From positions 510,392-544,445 of the forward strand of contig LT984854.1 in the NCBI GenBank assembly GCA_900258555.1: a stretch of DNA of 34,054 nt, given 5' to 3'. This DNA comes from an uncultured Desulfobacterium sp. (lineage in GTDB: Bacteria > Desulfobacterota > DSM-4660 > Desulfatiglandales > Desulfatiglandaceae). Shown here piece by piece: positions 33,441 to 34,054 of the stretch; within the stretch, counting starts at the first letter, position 1, and every line of letters begins with the position of its first letter. A model generated the notes under the pieces. The model saw only the letters and a list, made by a program, of their open reading frames with translations. It was not told the origin of the DNA and ran no database searches. The position numbers were made by a program, and so were the translations under genes.

Positions 33441-33491
33441 AAAAAGATATATGGGGGATCCCCGCAATTGTGAGGGCGTCGGAGATCCCCC
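33441..33491 (-). terminator. Inverted repeat, probable terminator of the right-edge gene
   Basis: GGGGGATC (33453-33460) and GATCCCCC (33484-33491) form an 8-bp stem with a 23-base loop, within which CCC and GGG can pair further. On the minus strand the stem is followed by ATATATCTTTTT. It lies 36 bases past the stop of the partial gene at 33527. Confidence 0.55.
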
Positions 33492-33526
33492 AGGAGGCAA
33501 GCTTGCCCGCTAAAATGGGGCTCGAG

Positions 33527-34054
33527 TTAGCCGGTCGCCTTAACCGGCTGCTTTTCCCTTTGGTTCGGCAGGAGGCCAAACCGTCGTTGTGTGTGAACCG
33601 AATACCGATCCGGGTTTCGATAAATATCATCTGGTTTGTCATCTTTAGTGACCGTAACCCTCACACCGCGCGCCGCTGGCTGAACTCCAGTATCCGTTAT
33701 TGGAGCCCCAGGAGCGTTCAGGTGAATATGCCTGAGCGTCCCGGCATAGGTGATGAACCTCTCCACCAAAGTGCCAAATTGCTGTGATTGCTTCCTCCAA
33801 CTGAGGATATTATTTTGCAAACCATGGATTTCATCCCATGACACCGGAACATTGATTTTTAAATATTGCTCATGCGTCATTCTTCCAATAATGACATCGA
33901 GATCTAAAACCGGATTCTGACAAGTCAACAGGTCCTGAATAAGGGGTTCCAGTCCATTTATCTGGTCGAATATTGCTGTAATCTTTCCCTTTATCAGATT
34001 GACTTTACTGAGGAAATCCGCCTCTTTTTCGGGATAGTCGGCAAGCAGTTCCTG
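33527..34054 (-). CDS. C-terminal part of an unrecognised protein, cut by the window edge
   Basis: The frame is open from the right edge to 33527: about 175 residues, with the N-terminus outside the window. It starts QELLADYPEKEADFLSKVNL, a charged helical stretch that may be coiled coil (IKGKITAIFDQINGLEPLIQ). It continues YLKINVPVSWDEIHGLQNNI with SWRKQSQQFGTLVERFI and ends in a basic, proline-containing tail (QRRFGLLPNQREKQPVKATG). I know no family for it. The continuous frame and the terminator-like repeat beyond support a real gene. Confidence 0.6.
   Translation of the reverse strand, partial: QELLADYPEKEADFLSKVNLIKGKITAIFDQINGLEPLIQDLLTCQNPVLDLDVIIGRMTHEQYLKINVPVSWDEIHGLQNNILSWRKQSQQFGTLVERFITYAGTLRHIHLNAPGAPITDTGVQPAARGVRVTVTKDDKPDDIYRNPDRYSVHTQRRFGLLPNQREKQPVKATG

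Noticed and set aside
33167-33473. Overlapping open frames on both strands in the gene-poor region
   Set aside because: None has a start signal or known motif. A decayed insertion element was considered, but no transposase motif or terminal repeats were found.

Overview
The window is chromosomal DNA from a sulfate-reducing bacterium, most likely of the Desulfobacterota (former Deltaproteobacteria). The main evidence is a complete dsrMKJOP operon for the sulfite-reduction transmembrane complex, a periplasmic tetraheme cytochrome c3, a bacterial 2x[4Fe-4S] ferredoxin and a Wolinella-type fumarate reductase/succinate dehydrogenase. The gene order around trmD, including a SPOUT methyltransferase between trmD and rplS, also fits this phylum as I know it. 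Base composition looks even across the core part, and almost everything up to about 32.6 kb is ordinary, tightly packed chromosome.

Region 1 (about 70-9100, minus strand) is one long housekeeping cluster. Read in the direction of transcription it is ffh, rpsP, khpA, rimM, trmD, a SPOUT RNA methyltransferase, rplS, rnhB, yraN, rsmI, ptsI, smpB and finally ssrA (tmRNA). Genes overlap or sit a few bases apart. A sigma70-type promoter precedes ffh, a second one precedes ssrA, and a terminator follows ssrA. It groups protein targeting, ribosome and tRNA maturation, trans-translation and PTS enzyme I.

Region 2 (9200-18100, plus strand) starts with a double-length, four-ATPase UvrA. It is followed by the decayed remains of an FAD-dependent oxidoreductase, inside which lies a strong intrinsic terminator. 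Then come three genes: a large protein with a C-terminal HPr domain, rapZ, and a left-handed beta-helix acyltransferase-like protein. Together with ptsI this looks like a regulatory phosphorelay; no sugar-transport EII genes are in the window.

Region 3 (18100-29600) is respiration. It holds a TPR-SPOR envelope protein, cytochrome c3, a ferredoxin with its own promoter and palindromic operator candidate, the dsrMKJOP operon led by an RsbRD-domain gene, and the divergent frdCAB operon. Between dsr and frd there are back-to-back promoters.

Region 4 (29700-34054) has an orphan ATP-grasp protein, truA, and rplM-rpsI. A divergent tRNA-Arg(UCG)/tRNA-Lys(CUU) pair with promoter and terminator follows. 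Beyond tRNA-Lys the character changes: a tandem 11-base repeat, an unrecognised 65-residue gene, about 580 bases without a convincing gene, and the C-terminal part of an unrecognised protein running off the right edge. This end may be an accessory region next to a tRNA. I see no CRISPR array, intact insertion sequence or rRNA.
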